Shown here one piece after another: positions 6,983 to 14,764 of a DNA stretch of 16,798 bases; the first letter of the stretch is position 1, and each line of letters opens with the position of its first letter. Position numbers and translations under genes: made by a program. The notes below the pieces were generated by a model. That model had not been told where the DNA came from and did no database searches. It worked only from the letters and a program-made list of their open reading frames with translations. The DNA is taken from positions 1 through 16,798 of the forward strand of contig JAAUPC010000027.1 in assembly GCA_012036325.1 (NCBI GenBank), given 5' to 3'. Source of the stretch: Paracoccaceae bacterium (GTDB lineage: Bacteria > Pseudomonadota > Alphaproteobacteria > Rhodobacterales > Rhodobacteraceae).

Positions 6983-8002
6983 ATGACCGAAGACCTGCAC
7001 AGCGATCAAACGGTGACAGCAGACGAAGTGGCTGCCCTGGCGGGCGTGTCACGCTGGACAGTCGCACGTGCCTTCAAGAAAGAGGGGTCAATCTCGGCCA
7101 AAAGCCGCAAGCGGGTGATGGAGGCGGCGGAGAAGCTTGGCTATGTGCCTGACCTTTCGGCTGCGTCCCTGGCCTCGGACAGGTCCAACCTTGTGGCCCT
7201 GCTGGTTGACGACTTCGACAACCCCCACAAGCTGGTGATGCTGGAACGGCTGACCCGCATCCTGCGAGAAGCGGGATACGGGACCCTGCTCGTCAACATG
7301 CTGGGCGAAAAGGACGCGCCCAACGCCTTGCTGACCGCCAGCCAGCGCCGGGTGGATGCTGCCGTGCTGATCGGCACCCAGTTCGATGAAAGCATCCGCC
7401 GCACGGCGCTAGGGGCACGTCGGGTCAGAAAGGTTGTCGTCTTTGCCCGGATGGGCACCAGCCCCGACACGCTGTCCATCGGTTGCGATGACGTGGCCGC
7501 GATGGAAGAGGTAACGCGCCATGTTCTGTCGCGGGGCTACACCAGACCGCTGTTCTTGGCTGGCCCCGATACGGAATCGACGCGACTTTTCCGCAAGGAA
7601 ACCTTCTTGCGGGTGTGGGAGGCGGAACGTGGCGGTCCAGTCCCGCCGGTGATACACGCGAATAGCTACAGCCCTACTGATGGAAGGGATTGCGCGCTGG
7701 CCTACCTGCGGACCCTTCCGCCGGATCAGCGCCCGGACGTCATCCTGTGCGAGAATGATGTCCTTGCCCTAGGCGCGATGGATGCCGTGCGCGGCGACCT
7801 TCGACTCCGTGTTCCGGACGACATCGCAATCACGGGGTTCGACGACATCCCCCTTGCCTCGTCCCCGAACTACAACTTGACGACCTATCGGCAGCCCATC
7901 ACCGACATGGTGCACGCGCTGGTGCGGCTGCTTGACTCTGACGGCAAGGCCCCCCTGCGCACGGTTTTGCCGGGCAGGTTCGTGCAGCGGGGATCGACCT
8001 GA
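6983..8002 (+). CDS. LacI-family transcriptional regulator of the uptake operon
   Basis: A 339-residue regulator. The start is the ATG at 6983, which has GGGGGA about 6 nt upstream; the 22-residue extension to 6917 reads through the operator and is rejected. Residues 11-30 (VTADEVAALAGVSRWTVARA) form the helix-turn-helix, followed by SISAKSRKRVMEAAEKLGY and a hinge helix near 58-65 (DLSAASLA). The rest is a type I periplasmic-binding-like sensor domain (VALLVDDFDNP, VILCENDVLALGAMDA, IAITGFDDIPLAS) that ends in the usual RFVQRGST. Length is normal for LacI/GalR. It is divergent from the uptake operon, with two palindromic operators between, so it most likely represses the operon and itself until an imported ligand or metabolite binds. 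Confidence 0.92.
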   Translation: MTEDLHSDQTVTADEVAALAGVSRWTVARAFKKEGSISAKSRKRVMEAAEKLGYVPDLSAASLASDRSNLVALLVDDFDNPHKLVMLERLTRILREAGYGTLLVNMLGEKDAPNALLTASQRRVDAAVLIGTQFDESIRRTALGARRVRKVVVFARMGTSPDTLSIGCDDVAAMEEVTRHVLSRGYTRPLFLAGPDTESTRLFRKETFLRVWEAERGGPVPPVIHANSYSPTDGRDCALAYLRTLPPDQRPDVILCENDVLALGAMDAVRGDLRLRVPDDIAITGFDDIPLASSPNYNLTTYRQPITDMVHALVRLLDSDGKAPLRTVLPGRFVQRGST

Positions 8003-8217
8003 GTTCTTGCCAATGGGTCTTCCTTAACGGATGCGCGCACGGAAGCTGTGCAGCATATGTCGCCCTTAGCCAACGCGCGTCTGTCTGTCCGGTTTGGGCC
8101 GAAACCAGCGAAGCCGCACTGAATGAGTGCTTAGACGGCAGAGTGAAAGCTCCTTCACAGGTGTTGTCAGAGGAACGTTGGTTGGCGCGCGGCGTCGCAC
8201 CCGGCTCGGCTTCCTGG
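8003..8217. other. Intergenic region after lacI-type gene
   Basis: These 215 bases hold no convincing gene. Short stem-loops are visible (GGTTT paired with AAACC around 8091-8106; GCACT with AGTGC near 8117-8131), but none is followed by a T-tract, so no terminator is called for the regulator gene. The left end of the IS6-type element whose transposase remnant follows could lie here, but no terminal inverted repeat was recognised. Confidence 0.4.
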
Positions 8218-8373
8218 ATGACGAAACGCTCACCTTTCCTCTTCTTCAAGACGAGTCCCTAGACCATCCGCCTGGTGGTGATGCACTCCATCCGGTTCCC
8301 GTGATCGCTCTGCAGCGCCGAGGGAATTCTGCACGACCGCGGCATAGAAATCAGCCACGAGACCGTGCGGTTC
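8218..8373 (+). pseudogene. IS6-family transposase N-terminal remnant
   Basis: Reading from the ATG at 8218 gives MTKRSPFLFFKTSP, stop, TIRLVVMHSIRFP, stop, then SLCSAEGILHDRGIEISHE and TVRF. This follows the N-terminus of IS6-type transposases (pattern FFKTSPEIIRLAVMLYVRFPLS..., then LLHERGI and ISHETVRFW). Two in-frame stops (TAG at 8260-8262, TGA at 8302-8304) and loss of everything after ETVRF, including the DDE catalytic domain, make it a dead fragment of about 52 codons. The right breakpoint is at about 8373, where the sequence passes directly into a sialidase-like fragment in the same frame. No terminal repeats were found. Confidence 0.8.
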
Positions 8374-8796
8374 AGCTTGCCGAACAACAACTCCTCAATT
8401 CAGGCGATCCGGCTGGCAGATGGGCGGATCGCTATGGTTCTGAACCCGATCAGCGCTGCCCAGTCCGACGCCCGCCGCGCTTCGCTTTATGATGAGATCG
8501 AGGGCGGGCAGGAAGAGACGGAACCGGCAACTCTGGACGGACCCAAGGCCATCTGGGGCGTCCCCCGCGCACCGATGACGCTGGCCATTTCATCCGATGG
8601 GGGTGCCACCTTTCCCCTGCGGGCCGACCTTGACCAAAGCTCGGGACATGCGCTCTCGAACAACTCGGCCAACGGGGTCAACCGCGAGCTATCTTACCCC
8701 TCGATCCTTCAGGATGCAGATGGGCGGCTGCAGATCGCCTATACCTACCACAGGCGGTCCATTCGCTACATCCGGCTTTACGCGCCTCCATCATAG
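8374..8796 (+). pseudogene. Sialidase-like (BNR/Asp-box) protein, C-terminal fragment
   Basis: An open frame from a GTG at 8365 to the stop at 8796 encodes about 143 residues, the first few of which belong to the transposase remnant. The rest matches the C-terminal part of bacterial exo-alpha-sialidase-like beta-propeller proteins: PNNNSSIQAIRLADGRIAM, SLYDEIEGG, GVPRAPMTLAISSDGGATF (containing an Asp box, SSDGGATF) and NRELSYPSILQDADGRLQIAYTYHRR with a terminal IRYIRL. The family is about 350-400 residues, so the N-terminal half or more, with its catalytic residues, is missing. No ribosome site precedes the GTG. It is probably a non-functional leftover of a glycan-degradation gene cut by the insertion element. 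Confidence 0.75.
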
Positions 8797-9431
8797 CCGG
8801 AAGGCTGCCAACCCACTTGGCAGCGCAGACCAAGGCGGGTGCTGCCGAACTGATGGCGCCACCCCAATTGACGTTTCACGCCGGTAGACGGCCGTGCCCG
8901 TAGCATCCCTTGGCCCCCGCATCGGGGTGCCCGTGCCTGACGGAAACAGGCGCAGCCACCATGGTTGGGAACAACAGCGTTGCAACGCCGGCAAAGGTCG
9001 CGCCGACCCGGCGGGCTATAACAATCGCCGCAGGCGGACTTTTCAGACCGAATTGCCTGACCATGGCCGCGCCTTCTGCCTGGCGCTGGCTGTCGTCCAA
9101 CGGGCCCTCATCCTCACCGGTCTGGGTCAGAACCGCCGACAGGATGCCGCGCTCCGTCTGGACGGGGGATGCCAGCGGGTCGGTCCGGTCTTGGTCCCCA
9201 GGATACAGGCGCGAAGTCCCGCGGGCTGCCAAACGAAGGCTTGTAGCAAGGCCGACCGGAAAGCCAGTGAGCCGACCGTGGGCGAAAGGCGTGCCACGCT
9301 TTGGCAGAGGGTATCGGTGGGCGCGGCAACGCCAATACCCGCCAGCCTCAGGGTGTTAAAAAAGCTTGAAGGCGCAAGTCCAACCCTTTGATTTTGCTTG
9401 TCGTGCCACTGTGTCCACGCTGGACAGCGGG
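8797..9431. other. 635-bp gene-free stretch
   Basis: No confident gene is visible on either strand. Open frames exist (8910-9359 plus; 9232-8876 and 9335-9114 minus), but none shows a recognisable domain, a ribosome site or neighbours that explain it. Minus-strand frames read somewhat protein-like in pieces that shift from frame to frame, which would fit a decayed gene; this is weak. An 8-bp stem-loop (GCTGCCAA 8804-8811 with TTGGCAGC 8817-8824) follows the sialidase fragment without a T-tract. A 6-bp hairpin (TGTCCA/TGGACA, 9412-9426) lies just past the stop of the FAD-oxidoreductase gene. Confidence 0.5.
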
Positions 9432-10793
9432 TCAGCGCGCCATGTCGGACGTCCAGCCACGGGTCTTGCCGGGGTTCATCAAGCCATGCGGGTCGGCCTC
9501 GCGCTTGAAGTCGATCTGGGTGGTGTCGATCGCTTTCATCCCGCCATCCTCGATCGTGATGGCATGGGGGTCATAGATCGCGCAGCCCTCGGTCTCCAGT
9601 TCGGCGATGATCTCATACATCCGGTTTTTCGAGGTCCAGCGCACGATGGGCAGGGCAAAGAAATGCACCTCACCCCCCATGCGGGCGGTTTCGTGGTGCC
9701 AGTAGATCTCTTCGCCATAGCGCTCCAGCTGGCGCTGGCAGAGGGCAAAATCCAACGGCGGAGCATAGGCGACCTGCAGATAGGTCCAGACCCCCGGCTC
9801 TACCTTCAGGGCCTGCAGGGTGGTGTGGTTCCAGCCGCATTCCCAGACCGGGGGCAGGCCAGCAGCGTCCATTTCGGCATCGGTTTTCACCAGCACGACC
9901 TTGCCGCCGTGGTCGGCCACGAGGGCGGTGAAGGCGTCAAGGCCAGAGGGCGCGACCATGGCGAAGATGGCGTCATGGGTCGGGGGGAAAATGTCGGCGA
10001 ATTTCTTGTAGAACCGCGAGAAGCGGCGTTCACAGACGGTCAAAAGGAAGCTTTCGATCCCGCGCGTTTCCGCCTCCACGCTCGCCTTTAGGGCCACGTC
10101 ATAGCCGTCAAAAAGGGCCACCACCTGCCGGTAATCCACTGCAGGGGTCAGCCCGTAATCCAGCGCCGTGATGATGCCGTTGGTGCCATAAGCGTGCTGG
10201 ACCTTGATGATGTCCGCCCCGTGCAGTTCGATCACGCGAGGGGTTTCTTCCACAGTCACCAAACGGACATAGGTGATGTTCTTACCATCGCGCAGCATGC
10301 CGTTCTTCAGCGACCCGATCCCGCCGGAGCCGCCGGATACAAAGCCCGCCATCGTCGCAAGCCGCTTGGTGGACGGAAACATCGACAGCATCTGGCCGGT
10401 TTCGGCGACGGCATGTTCGACCTTTTCGATCCGCGCCCCCGCCTCGCACACCACGCGGCCGGGGGTGATTTCAAGGATGCGGTCCAGCTTCGTCATCTCC
10501 ATCACCACGCCGCCTTCCATGGGCACGCACTGGCCGTAGTTGCCGGTGCCGCCGCCGCGAAGGGTAAGGGGCACCCGCAGCTTGGCGCAGGCTGAGGCGA
10601 CAGTGATCACCTCATCCTCGGTCCTTGGCTGGACGACGATCTGGCCGGTCATGCTGTCCAGCTGGTCCTTCAGGATTGGCGAGTACCAGTAGTAATCGCG
10701 CGATTTGGCCAGCACATACTTGGGGTCATCATTCACCAGCACCTCGCCCAGCATGGCGCGGAGGGCGGTCAGTTTTTCCATGGGGACGGTCAT
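9432..10793 (-). CDS. FAD-binding PCMH-type oxidoreductase (GlcD-like)
   Basis: A 453-residue flavoprotein of the FAD_binding_4/GlcD type, whose members oxidise D-2-hydroxy acids such as glycolate or D-lactate. The FAD-binding half shows LTLRGGGTGNYGQ (76-88), TKLDRILEI (101-109), the CEAGARI segment and GFVSGGSGGIGSLKNG (150-165). The C-terminus ends in the usual DPHGLMNPGKTRGW. The ATG at 10793 has AAGGTG 5 nt upstream; Met5 (10781) is a less likely start. It begins 9 bp after the stop of the cytosine-deaminase-like gene and is the last gene of a three-gene minus-strand operon, where it probably oxidises the hydroxy acid or amine released by the two hydrolases. The electron acceptor and substrate are not evident. 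No covalent-FAD His was identified. Confidence 0.88.
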   Translation of the reverse strand: MTVPMEKLTALRAMLGEVLVNDDPKYVLAKSRDYYWYSPILKDQLDSMTGQIVVQPRTEDEVITVASACAKLRVPLTLRGGGTGNYGQCVPMEGGVVMEMTKLDRILEITPGRVVCEAGARIEKVEHAVAETGQMLSMFPSTKRLATMAGFVSGGSGGIGSLKNGMLRDGKNITYVRLVTVEETPRVIELHGADIIKVQHAYGTNGIITALDYGLTPAVDYRQVVALFDGYDVALKASVEAETRGIESFLLTVCERRFSRFYKKFADIFPPTHDAIFAMVAPSGLDAFTALVADHGGKVVLVKTDAEMDAAGLPPVWECGWNHTTLQALKVEPGVWTYLQVAYAPPLDFALCQRQLERYGEEIYWHHETARMGGEVHFFALPIVRWTSKNRMYEIIAELETEGCAIYDPHAITIEDGGMKAIDTTQIDFKREADPHGLMNPGKTRGWTSDMAR

Positions 10794-10802
10794 CAGGGCA
10801 CC

Positions 10803-11945
10803 TTAGGTTTGAAGGACACCACCCCGGATCACCTGACGCGGGCTGCCCGGACGGGCAAGCGCGGACAGGACATCGGGGGCGGGGAGAAGGAGGAAATCGG
10901 CAGCCTCACCCACGGCAAGGCGCTGGGGCAGAAGGCCAAGCGCGCGGGCGGGGGCTTCGGTGATGGCATCGACCCAGTCGTCGGGAGCGATATGGGCGGC
11001 AAGGGCCGCAAGGCGCAAGGATTCCAGCGGGTCATGGATGCCCATCGGATAGAAAGGATCGCGCACATTGTCGGTCCCGAACAGGACCGAAACCCCCGCC
11101 GCCCGCAGTTCCTGCGCCGGGGCAAGGCCACGCTGGCGGGGGCTGCGGCCGGGGGTCATGTCCTGCAGGTAAAGGTTGGTCGTCGGCATCACGGTCAGCG
11201 CCACGCCGGAGCGGGCCATCTTGTCGATGATCCGGGCCGCATCCTTGCGGATGGAGAGCGAACAGGCGTGGCCGCACAGAACCCGGTCCCCGATGCCGCG
11301 CCGGGTGGCCTGATCGACGATCAGGTCAAGTCCGGTCGCTTCGGGGTCAAGCCCTTCGTCGACGTGGAAATCGAGCATCAGGCCATGTTTTTCGGCGAGG
11401 TCGAAGACAAAGGGGATGCGGGTTTCTAGGTCGGGGTGGCGGTAGATGAAGGCGCCCAGCACCTGCCCGTCACGCGCCACACGGGCGGCGATGGCGGGGC
11501 CGTGGTCCGGGTCACCCAAGAGGTCGATGCCAGAAAGCGAGGACCGGATCAGCGGCATCCGGTCGGCCCAACCTTGCGCCACTTCGGCCGCGACTTCCCA
11601 CGCCAGGGGGGTGGCAGGTTCCGTCCAGTCGATGTGGCTGCGGATGGCGCGGACACCGGACGCCCAGGCTTCGGCCATGCCATCCTCGATCCGGGTCATG
11701 AGGTCGAGTGGGGTCCAGTTCGCCTTGTCGCGGGCCATGGCGTCGATGGCGCCAAAAAGACCGGGCGCTTCGGCGGGGGCGCGGGCGATGGTGAAGGCCT
11801 TGTCGAGGTGGACATGGGGTTCGACGGGAAGGGGCAGCACGGTCTGGGTGGCCGGGCCTTGGGTGGGCTCAACCCCGGCGATCGTGGGGCCGGACAAGGT
11901 CAGGCGGACGGTCTGGCCGCCGAGGTTGACGTTTTCAAGGATCAT
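10803..11945 (-). CDS. Cytosine deaminase-like amidohydrolase (CodA family)
   Basis: A 380-residue metal-dependent hydrolase of the amidohydrolase superfamily. The metal and catalytic residues of CodA are all visible: HVH (44-46) in VEPHVHLDKAF, His194 and Glu197 in DFHVDE, His226 in GHACSL and Asp292 in GTDNVRDPFYPMG. Relatives deaminate cytosine, isoguanine or creatinine, or hydrolyse related cyclic C-N bonds. It is about 45 residues shorter than E. coli CodA (427), mostly at the ends. Its ATG overlaps the stop of the creatininase-like gene as ATGA (11945-11942), so the two are translationally coupled. With creatininase family upstream and a flavin oxidase downstream it probably takes part in breakdown of a cyclic amide or amidine. 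Family is certain; the exact substrate is not. Confidence 0.88.
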   Translation of the reverse strand: MILENVNLGGQTVRLTLSGPTIAGVEPTQGPATQTVLPLPVEPHVHLDKAFTIARAPAEAPGLFGAIDAMARDKANWTPLDLMTRIEDGMAEAWASGVRAIRSHIDWTEPATPLAWEVAAEVAQGWADRMPLIRSSLSGIDLLGDPDHGPAIAARVARDGQVLGAFIYRHPDLETRIPFVFDLAEKHGLMLDFHVDEGLDPEATGLDLIVDQATRRGIGDRVLCGHACSLSIRKDAARIIDKMARSGVALTVMPTTNLYLQDMTPGRSPRQRGLAPAQELRAAGVSVLFGTDNVRDPFYPMGIHDPLESLRLAALAAHIAPDDWVDAITEAPARALGLLPQRLAVGEAADFLLLPAPDVLSALARPGSPRQVIRGGVLQT

Positions 11946-12754
11946 CGGGCGTCAGGGTCCGGGGTGCGGTCAAGATGGGTCAGGGTCATGCGATCCACCT
12001 CTTGCAGGAGGGTCACGATCTGGCGGGCGGCGTTGGCAATGACTTCTTCGCCTTTCTCAACCGTGGCAAGGGCGGCATTGCCGCAGGCGCCGGCCGGATG
12101 CATGTCCTGCGCGGCCCAGGCAAGCTTGCCTGCCGGTGTCAGGCCGAGGTGCTTGTTATCCTTGGCTATTTCCGCTGCAAGCGGGCGGAGGTCGCGGGCA
12201 TGGTCCATCTGCACAAGGTCAGGATGCAGGGCGCGCATTACGGAGGTTTCCATGTCACCGGCGTGGATGCCGAAGCGCTCTTCCTCAGGGGTGAAAAGGC
12301 CCGGCGGCATGCCCATGGCGAACCAGTTGGCCGCGACGACCAGCATCTTGTGACGCAGCCGCAGGTCACGGGCGACAATGTCCATCGGTGCAATCTGGCC
12401 ACCGTGGGAATTAAGGATCACCAGTTTCCGCACCCCGGCGCGGGCGACACTGTCCCCGATGTCAGACCACATCGCCATAAGGGTGGCGGCGGAAAACGTC
12501 AGCGTGCCGGGGTAGGCGGAATGTTCGTCGGACTTGCCCACGGGCAGGGTGGGCAGGATCAGTGCGGGCAGGTCGGCAGGGATCAGCGGCAGGGTTGCAG
12601 CAAGGATGCCATCAAGGATCGCCTGATCCACCGAAAGCGGCAGGTGCGGCCCGTGCTGTTCAATCGCCCCGACTGGCAGGACGGCGATCAGCCGGTCGCG
12701 CGGCAAGGCCGCAAAGTCGCGTGCGGTGTAATTGGCCCAAAAGCGGTGCTGCAT
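11942..12754 (-). CDS. Creatininase-family amidohydrolase
   Basis: A 270-residue protein of the creatininase/MftE family, whose members open cyclic amides (creatinine to creatine) or cleave related amide bonds with a two-metal centre. Expected ligands are seen: Glu32, His34 and Asp43 in GAIEQHGPHLPLSVDQ, His117 in NSHGGQ, and GIHAGDMETS (162-171) with Glu169. GKSDEHSAYPGTLT is also family-typical. The ATG at 12754 is chosen because GGGGAAA lies just upstream; a GTG at 12766 would start inside that site. It is the first gene of a three-gene operon and overlaps the next by ATGA. The 130-bp gap to the persulfide dioxygenase gene suggests its own promoter. Not every creatininase-specific substrate residue could be verified, so true creatininase activity is unproven. 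Confidence 0.88.
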   Translation of the reverse strand: MQHRFWANYTARDFAALPRDRLIAVLPVGAIEQHGPHLPLSVDQAILDGILAATLPLIPADLPALILPTLPVGKSDEHSAYPGTLTFSAATLMAMWSDIGDSVARAGVRKLVILNSHGGQIAPMDIVARDLRLRHKMLVVAANWFAMGMPPGLFTPEEERFGIHAGDMETSVMRALHPDLVQMDHARDLRPLAAEIAKDNKHLGLTPAGKLAWAAQDMHPAGACGNAALATVEKGEEVIANAARQIVTLLQEVDRMTLTHLDRTPDPDAR

Positions 12755-12884
12755 CGGTTTCCCCACTGTCCGCTAGAAGGTTGGTCCGGCGGTTGGCGAA
12801 GTCAAACGGTTTGGCAACCCGATCGCGCCGGAAAGTGGCAGTTGCCGCATTTGCAGGCAGCGCTGGGAGGCGATGAGCGGGGGA
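12755..12884. promoter_or_regulatory. Upstream region of creatininase operon with imperfect palindrome
   Basis: This 130-bp gap holds nested imperfect dyads: TCCGGCG (12785-12791) against CGCCGGA (12826-12832), with GGTTGGC and GGCAACC inside. It could be an operator or a structured leader for the creatininase operon, or a weak stem-loop downstream of the persulfide dioxygenase gene. No T-tract or clear promoter hexamers were seen. Confidence 0.3.
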
Positions 12885-13787
12885 TCAGAGGCCGTTCAGC
12901 GGCACCTTGAGATGGCGTTTGCCGTCCTTGTCAGGCGCTGGAAGCTGGCCGCCGCGCATGTTGACCTGCAAGGCCGGAATGATGAGCTTTGGCATGTCGA
13001 GCGTTTTGTCGCGGGCGGTACGGAAGGCGATGAAGTCGTCCCGCGTCCTGCCGCCGCTGACATGGATGTTATGGGCCTTTTCCTCGGCCACCGTGGTTTC
13101 CCAACGAATCTCACGCCCGTTCGGGCCATAGTCGTGGCACATGAAGAGGCGCATCGCGTCGGGCAGGGTCAGGACCCTTTGGATGCTGTCGTAAAGCTGG
13201 CCCGCATCGCCGCCCGGAAAATCTGCCCGGGCCGAGCCGCCGTCGGGCATGAAAAGCGTATCGCCAACAAAGGCCGCGTTGCCCATCACATGGGTCATGC
13301 AGGCCGGTGTGTGGCCCGGCGTGTGCAGGGCAAAGCAGACCATCGTGCCGACGGTATAGGTATCGCCATCGTCAAACAGCCGGTCGAACTGTGAGCCGTC
13401 GCGCTGAAACTCGGTCCCTTCGTTGAAGACCTTGCCGAACGTGTCTTGCACGACGGTGATGTTGCGGCCGATGCCGATCTTGCCGCCAAGCGCGCCTTGG
13501 ATATAGGGCGCCGCGGACAGGTGGTCAGCGTGGACATGGGTTTCGATCAACCACTCCAGCTTCAGGCCGTGGTCGCGGATATGGGCGATCATCGCATCGG
13601 CATGGGTATAGGTGATGCGACCGGCGGCATAGTCGATGTCCATCACGGAATCGACGATGGCGCAGCTGACCGAGGCGGGGTCCTGCACGACATAGCTGAT
13701 GGTGTTCGTGGCCGGGTCGAAGAAGCCCGTGACGAGGGGTTTTACAGTCATGTCGACCTTCGGGGGCCTGTTGGTCGTGGGGTGCAT
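12885..13787 (-). CDS. MBL-fold persulfide dioxygenase-like hydrolase (ETHE1/Blh type)
   Basis: A 300-residue metallo-beta-lactamase-fold protein. It shows THVHADHLSA with His84, His86, Asp88 and His89, His159 in TPGHTPACMTH, Asp176 in VGDTLF and His218 in MCHDYGPNGREIRWET. The CHDYGP motif and the long C-terminal tail resemble the catalytic part of Blh and ETHE1-type persulfide dioxygenases, which oxidise glutathione persulfide to sulfite using a single iron. Unlike Agrobacterium and Xylella Blh it has no DUF442 (rhodanese-like) domain. The ATG at 13787 follows GGAAGG at good spacing. It is the last gene of the sulfur module, 27 bp after the second YeeE/YedE gene, consistent with detoxification of imported or internally formed sulfane sulfur. 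A glyoxalase II-like role is less likely given the context. Confidence 0.87.
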   Translation of the reverse strand: MHPTTNRPPKVDMTVKPLVTGFFDPATNTISYVVQDPASVSCAIVDSVMDIDYAAGRITYTHADAMIAHIRDHGLKLEWLIETHVHADHLSAAPYIQGALGGKIGIGRNITVVQDTFGKVFNEGTEFQRDGSQFDRLFDDGDTYTVGTMVCFALHTPGHTPACMTHVMGNAAFVGDTLFMPDGGSARADFPGGDAGQLYDSIQRVLTLPDAMRLFMCHDYGPNGREIRWETTVAEEKAHNIHVSGGRTRDDFIAFRTARDKTLDMPKLIIPALQVNMRGGQLPAPDKDGKRHLKVPLNGL

Positions 13788-13814
13788 TTTGACCTTCCTT
13801 TGGAAAGGCTGGGC

Positions 13815-14261
13815 TTAGATCGCGGGTTTGGAGCGCAGGCCGCGCGTTTCCAGGGCACGGGCCAGCAGCAGGCCGCCGATCAGGGCGGCGACGAAGAGAA
13901 AGGCCTCAGGCTCACCCGTGCCAAGGGCGGGCAGGGCACCGCCGGGGCAGAAACCGGCAATCCCCCAGCCGATGCCGAAGGTGGCCGAGCCAAGGATCAG
14001 GCGGCGGTCGATCACTTTGGTGTCCGGCAATTGGAACCGCGGGGCCTGCAGCGGGGCGGCACGGCGAAAGACGAGCCAGTAGCCCGGGATGGTGATGGCA
14101 AGCGCGCCCCCCATGACAAAGGCAAGGCTGGGGTCCCAGGTGCCCGCCCCGATCTGGGCAAGGTCGAAGAAATTCAGCACCTTGGCCGGGTTCATCATGC
14201 CCGAAAGCGCGATGCCGATGCCGAAGATCACCGCGATAAGAAGCGCCGATACCAGTTTCAT
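13815..14261 (-). CDS. YeeE/YedE-type sulfur transport protein, second half (DUF6691-like)
   Basis: A 148-residue membrane protein with about four hydrophobic segments. The signature GIGWGIAGFCPGGAL carries the conserved Cys105 that in YeeE/TsuA-type channels lines the thiosulfate path. Short proteins like this pair with a second half-size protein, as in the PmpA/PmpB pair of bigR operons. The start is the ATG at 14261, two bases after the stop of the first half, with a G-rich ribosome site inside that gene. The open frame continuing to 14675 is an out-of-frame overlap and was discarded. Co-translation and matching size suggest the two halves form one transporter for thiosulfate or another sulfur species. 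Confidence 0.88.
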   Translation of the reverse strand: MKLVSALLIAVIFGIGIALSGMMNPAKVLNFFDLAQIGAGTWDPSLAFVMGGALAITIPGYWLVFRRAAPLQAPRFQLPDTKVIDRRLILGSATFGIGWGIAGFCPGGALPALGTGEPEAFLFVAALIGGLLLARALETRGLRSKPAI

Positions 14262-14263
14262 CG

Positions 14264-14695
14264 CTACACCCCCATCACATGGCGGGTGAGGTAGACAGTG
14301 GCAAAAGCCGTAACCATGAAGGTCACCGTCGCCACCAAGGACCGGCGCGAAAAGCGCGCGTTGCCGCAGACCCCGTGCCCGGAGGTGCAGCCGCCACCAT
14401 AGCTGACGCCCACCCCAACCACGACCCCACCCAGCACGATGGCCAGGGTCGAGATCGGGATCTCGACCGCAGGCGTCTGGCCGGTCAGGGCCAGCAGCAC
14501 CAACGGCCCCATGGCCATGCCGACCAAGAGCGCCGCCTTGAGCCGCCAGTCGTCCATGTCGGCAAAGCGCAAGACGCCGCCAAGGATGCCAGTGGCCCCC
14601 AGAATGCGCCCGTGCAACGCCATAAGAAGCACGGCGGCGAGGCCGATCAGGGCCCCGCCGCCCAGGGATTGCCAAGGTGTGAAGTCAGTGATCAT
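14264..14695 (-). CDS. YeeE/YedE-type sulfur transport protein, first half
   Basis: A 143-residue membrane protein with about four hydrophobic helices. It holds the family signature SYGGGCTSGHGVCG, with Cys103 and Cys110, found in YeeE (TsuA) thiosulfate transporters, and RFSRRSLVAT after it. The ATG at 14695 has GAGGA 4 nt upstream. It is 69 bp downstream of the DUF2892 gene; that gap is AT-richer than its surroundings (near 14735-14758) and may hold an internal promoter. It forms a two-gene unit with the following half-transporter and feeds the persulfide dioxygenase encoded downstream. Confidence 0.88.
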   Translation of the reverse strand: MITDFTPWQSLGGGALIGLAAVLLMALHGRILGATGILGGVLRFADMDDWRLKAALLVGMAMGPLVLLALTGQTPAVEIPISTLAIVLGGVVVGVGVSYGGGCTSGHGVCGNARFSRRSLVATVTFMVTAFATVYLTRHVMGV

Positions 14696-14764
14696 CTGGT
14701 CCTCAAGGTTCGGGCGGGCAAGTTGCCTGTCCTTAGGTATAGAGAACCCAAGATATGTCCAGCT

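Noticed and set aside
9361..9400. Terminator after the FAD-oxidoreductase gene (T-run on minus strand near 9358-9365)
   Set aside because: A T-run exists, but the stem before it (CTTG/CAAG) has only 4 bp, too weak to call.
11436..12353. Plus-strand open frame of 305 codons opposite the CodA-like and creatininase-like genes
   Set aside because: Antisense artefact spanning two real genes and their overlap.
14262..14675. Extended start for the second YeeE/YedE half
   Set aside because: The extension overlaps the first half in another frame and is Arg/Gly-rich. The ATG at 14261 directly after the first gene's stop fits the family length.
14696..14764. Internal promoter between DUF2892 and the first YeeE half
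   Set aside because: The gap has AT-rich patches with TATACC on the minus strand, but no -35 element at suitable spacing.
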